Source: Planctomycetota bacterium
Lineage (GTDB): Bacteria > Planctomycetota > Planctomycetia > Gemmatales > Gemmataceae
Assembly: GCA_018970845.1 (NCBI GenBank)
Contig: JAGWVO010000184.1
Location: 1-7,185, forward strand
Direction: 5' to 3'
DNA length: 7,185 bases
In this document: positions 5,782 to 7,185 of the stretch, one piece after another
Layout of the letters: each line of letters opens with the position of its first letter
Numbering within the stretch: position 1 is the first letter of the stretch
Notes under the pieces: generated by a model
Database searches by the model: none
What the model saw: only the letters and a program-made list of their open reading frames with translations
What the model was told of the DNA's origin: nothing
Translations under genes and position numbers: made by a program

Positions 5782-6926
5782 CGCCACAAGACGCATGCCA
5801 GACTGCCATGGAAAAAAGCGACCCGATCATGAGAGGCCAACCCCAACCCCTGCCCGAACGACGCGGCGAGGGATGCATCGGAAGTGAACAGGCCCACCCG
5901 CCAACCAGTGGCAACGGCAGCAATTCGCTCACCGAGTTGCCTGTATAAATTGCGAAGGCTTTTCGCTTCTCCGATCCGCTCTCCAAAAGGAGGGTTGGTC
6001 AGGATCCAACCGGGCGGACCGGACGGCAGCGCCAATTCCCTGGCATCCGCTTGAAAAGGCTTGATGCGATGGCCCAAGCCCGCGGCCCTCACGCATGATG
6101 CGGCGAGCTTCACCACCCCATCGTCCCAATCGGACAGCAGGATCGGGGGCAGTTCCGGGCGCGGATTACCGCTTCGGAGTTTTTCTCTCATGGCGGAAAA
6201 AACATCTGCCCGGTATTCCCGCCAACCCTGAAACGCAAACGATCTGGTCAGGCCGGGCGGTATTCCCAACACCCGAAAGGCGCCCTCGATACCAATCGTT
6301 CCAGAACCACAGAAAGGATCCACAAGCGGCAGGGTGCCGGGCCAACCGGAGGCGGCAACCAAGGCCGAAGCAAGCGATTCCGCCAGCGGCGCGGCCGGCT
6401 GAGCCACGCGGTAGCCCCTCTTGTGCAAGGAAGAACCCGAGCTGTCGAGACTTACAACCGCCCTGTTTCTTGAGACATGCAGATTCAGCGCGACACTGGG
6501 TTGCTGCGGGTTGACGCTTGGCCTCCTGCCCACTTTCCTGACAAACTGGTCGCAAATGGCATCCTTGACTCTGCGGGCGGCATACTGGCTGTGCGTGATA
6601 GCGGAATCCCGAACATTCGCATCAACCGCAAGGGTCTGGTCTGGCGTCATGATTCGGGTCCAGTCAAACGAGCCGACCATCTCGTAGAGGTCATCCGAAG
6701 AGGCGACAACCGCATCAACCAGTGGCAATAAAACCCGAATGGCTGTCCGAAGACACAAATTGGCTCGATAAAGGTCTGATCGTGAAGCCTTGAATGCGAC
6801 ACCACCGGATCGTATTTCCACTTCCTGGAATTCCAGCTCCTTCATCTCCATTCCAAGAAATGGCTCGATACCCTTGCCACAGGTGGCAAAGGCAGGAACT
6901 GGCCAATCAATCATCTGAAAATCCAC
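5766..6926 (-). CDS. THUMP-domain RNA methyltransferase (RlmL N-terminal-half / YpsC type)
   Basis: The 386-residue protein matches the single-module relatives of RlmL that install N2-methylguanosine in rRNA or tRNA using SAM. The N-terminus FATCGKGIEPFLGMEMKEL (13-31) is the usual opening of the family. A THUMP-like RNA-binding region with NLCLRTAIRVLL (56-67) extends to about 160, then DSSGSSLHKRGYR (161-173) links to the catalytic domain. There, DPFCGSGTIGIEGA (203-216) is SAM motif I and NPPFGERIG (311-319) is the catalytic N-P-P-[FY] motif of base N-methyltransferases. The second methyltransferase half found in gammaproteobacterial RlmKL is absent. The exact target (23S G2445 or another site) cannot be told. 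The open frame starts with GTG at 6926; an ATG at 6914 four codons later is an equally likely start, and neither has a strong ribosome binding site. The gene lies 20 bases after the truncated upstream gene, probably in one transcript. Confidence 0.92.
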   Translation of the reverse strand: MDFQMIDWPVPAFATCGKGIEPFLGMEMKELEFQEVEIRSGGVAFKASRSDLYRANLCLRTAIRVLLPLVDAVVASSDDLYEMVGSFDWTRIMTPDQTLAVDANVRDSAITHSQYAARRVKDAICDQFVRKVGRRPSVNPQQPSVALNLHVSRNRAVVSLDSSGSSLHKRGYRVAQPAAPLAESLASALVAASGWPGTLPLVDPFCGSGTIGIEGAFRVLGIPPGLTRSFAFQGWREYRADVFSAMREKLRSGNPRPELPPILLSDWDDGVVKLAASCVRAAGLGHRIKPFQADARELALPSGPPGWILTNPPFGERIGEAKSLRNLYRQLGERIAAVATGWRVGLFTSDASLAASFGQGLGLASHDRVAFFHGSLACVLWRYSLA

Positions 6927-6946
6927 ACCTGGACATGAACCGCCAA

Positions 6947-7185
6947 CTAGTTGACGGCAAGCTTACGGGCCCACTTGGCCAATGAATCAAATAAACCGGC
7001 ACGGTCCGGCCCTCGAAACCGTGCTGGACCGTCAAAACCTTTGGGGTATGTCAAGTCGGAAAAGGCCTTGGCGAAAGACTCAGTGTTGGGAGCATCCGAA
7101 GTTCCCCTTGATAGCCAATAGAGGGTTCGCAAGTGCGACTGGGCTTGGTCCCAACGGCCTTCATCCAAGGCAACTGCGGAAGGCC
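6947..7185 (-). CDS. C-terminal part of a gene cut by the right edge
   Basis: This minus-strand frame is open from the right edge to a TAG at 6947-6949, giving 78 residues of a longer protein. A TTG at 7166-7168 could be mistaken for a start, but the frame continues upstream with PSAVA before LDEGRWDQAQSHLRTLYWLSR. That stretch resembles the first helix and turn of a tetratricopeptide-like repeat (A-x-x-x-G-x-W-x-x-A). The tail ends in DRAGLFDSLAKWARKLAVN, an amphipathic helix. The family is not recognised. The stop is 20 bases upstream of the RNA methyltransferase start, suggesting an operon. Confidence 0.6.
   Translation of the reverse strand, partial: PSAVALDEGRWDQAQSHLRTLYWLSRGTSDAPNTESFAKAFSDLTYPKGFDGPARFRGPDRAGLFDSLAKWARKLAVN

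Noticed and set aside
6166..6555. 129-codon minus-strand open frame, and the 139-codon plus-strand frame at 6095-6514
   Set aside because: Both lie within the RNA methyltransferase gene in other frames and give Arg-, Pro- and Ala-rich, low-complexity products without motifs.
1..7185. Mobile element, CRISPR array, tRNA or rRNA, or anti-phage system
   Set aside because: No transposase, integrase, regularly spaced repeats, cloverleaf or rRNA-like sequence was seen, and no gene belongs to a known defence family. The gene content is housekeeping plus conserved unknowns.

Overview
The window looks like ordinary chromosomal DNA from a free-living bacterium of moderately high GC content, most likely a planctomycete. 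This is an inference. It rests on the divergent TrmB-type enzyme, the stand-alone LigD-type phosphoesterase domain and the membrane-anchored protein of planctomycete type, all judged from remembered family sequences and not from a search. I see no mobile element, CRISPR array, tRNA or rRNA.

Layout, left to right. Positions 3-86 carry what may be the last 27 codons of a plus-strand gene that starts outside the window. A tight plus-strand run follows: trpB (125-1348), trpA (1362-2174) and a trmB-like tRNA methyltransferase gene (2192-2947), with gaps of 13 and 17 bases. The run ends at a long perfect-armed hairpin (2949-3014) followed by a T-rich stretch. Next is a small plus-strand gene for a stand-alone LigD-type 3'-phosphoesterase-like domain (3073-3471). 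It converges on a minus-strand gene for a single-pass membrane-anchored protein of unknown function (3497-4204). A divergent intergenic region (about 4205-4349) separates that gene from a plus-strand pair: a methyltransferase-fold protein with a degraded SAM-binding motif (about 4350-5144) and a DUF488 protein (5164-5781). The DUF488 gene overlaps by 16 bases, tail to tail, a minus-strand THUMP-type RNA methyltransferase gene (5766-6926). Upstream of that, on the same strand and 20 bases away, is the 3' end of a gene cut off by the right edge (6947-7185).

How the genes work together. TrpA and TrpB form the tryptophan synthase complex, the last step of tryptophan synthesis, and both keep the catalytic residues I could check. 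The trmB-like gene and the THUMP methyltransferase are RNA-modification genes. The rest have no clear shared pathway. I find no convincing new multi-gene system. The points most worth a second look are within single proteins: a TrmB-family enzyme with Gln in place of the catalytic Asp of the PDPWPK motif, a phosphoesterase domain lacking its catalytic Arg, and a methyltransferase-like protein with a broken glycine motif and no acidic ribose-binding residue.
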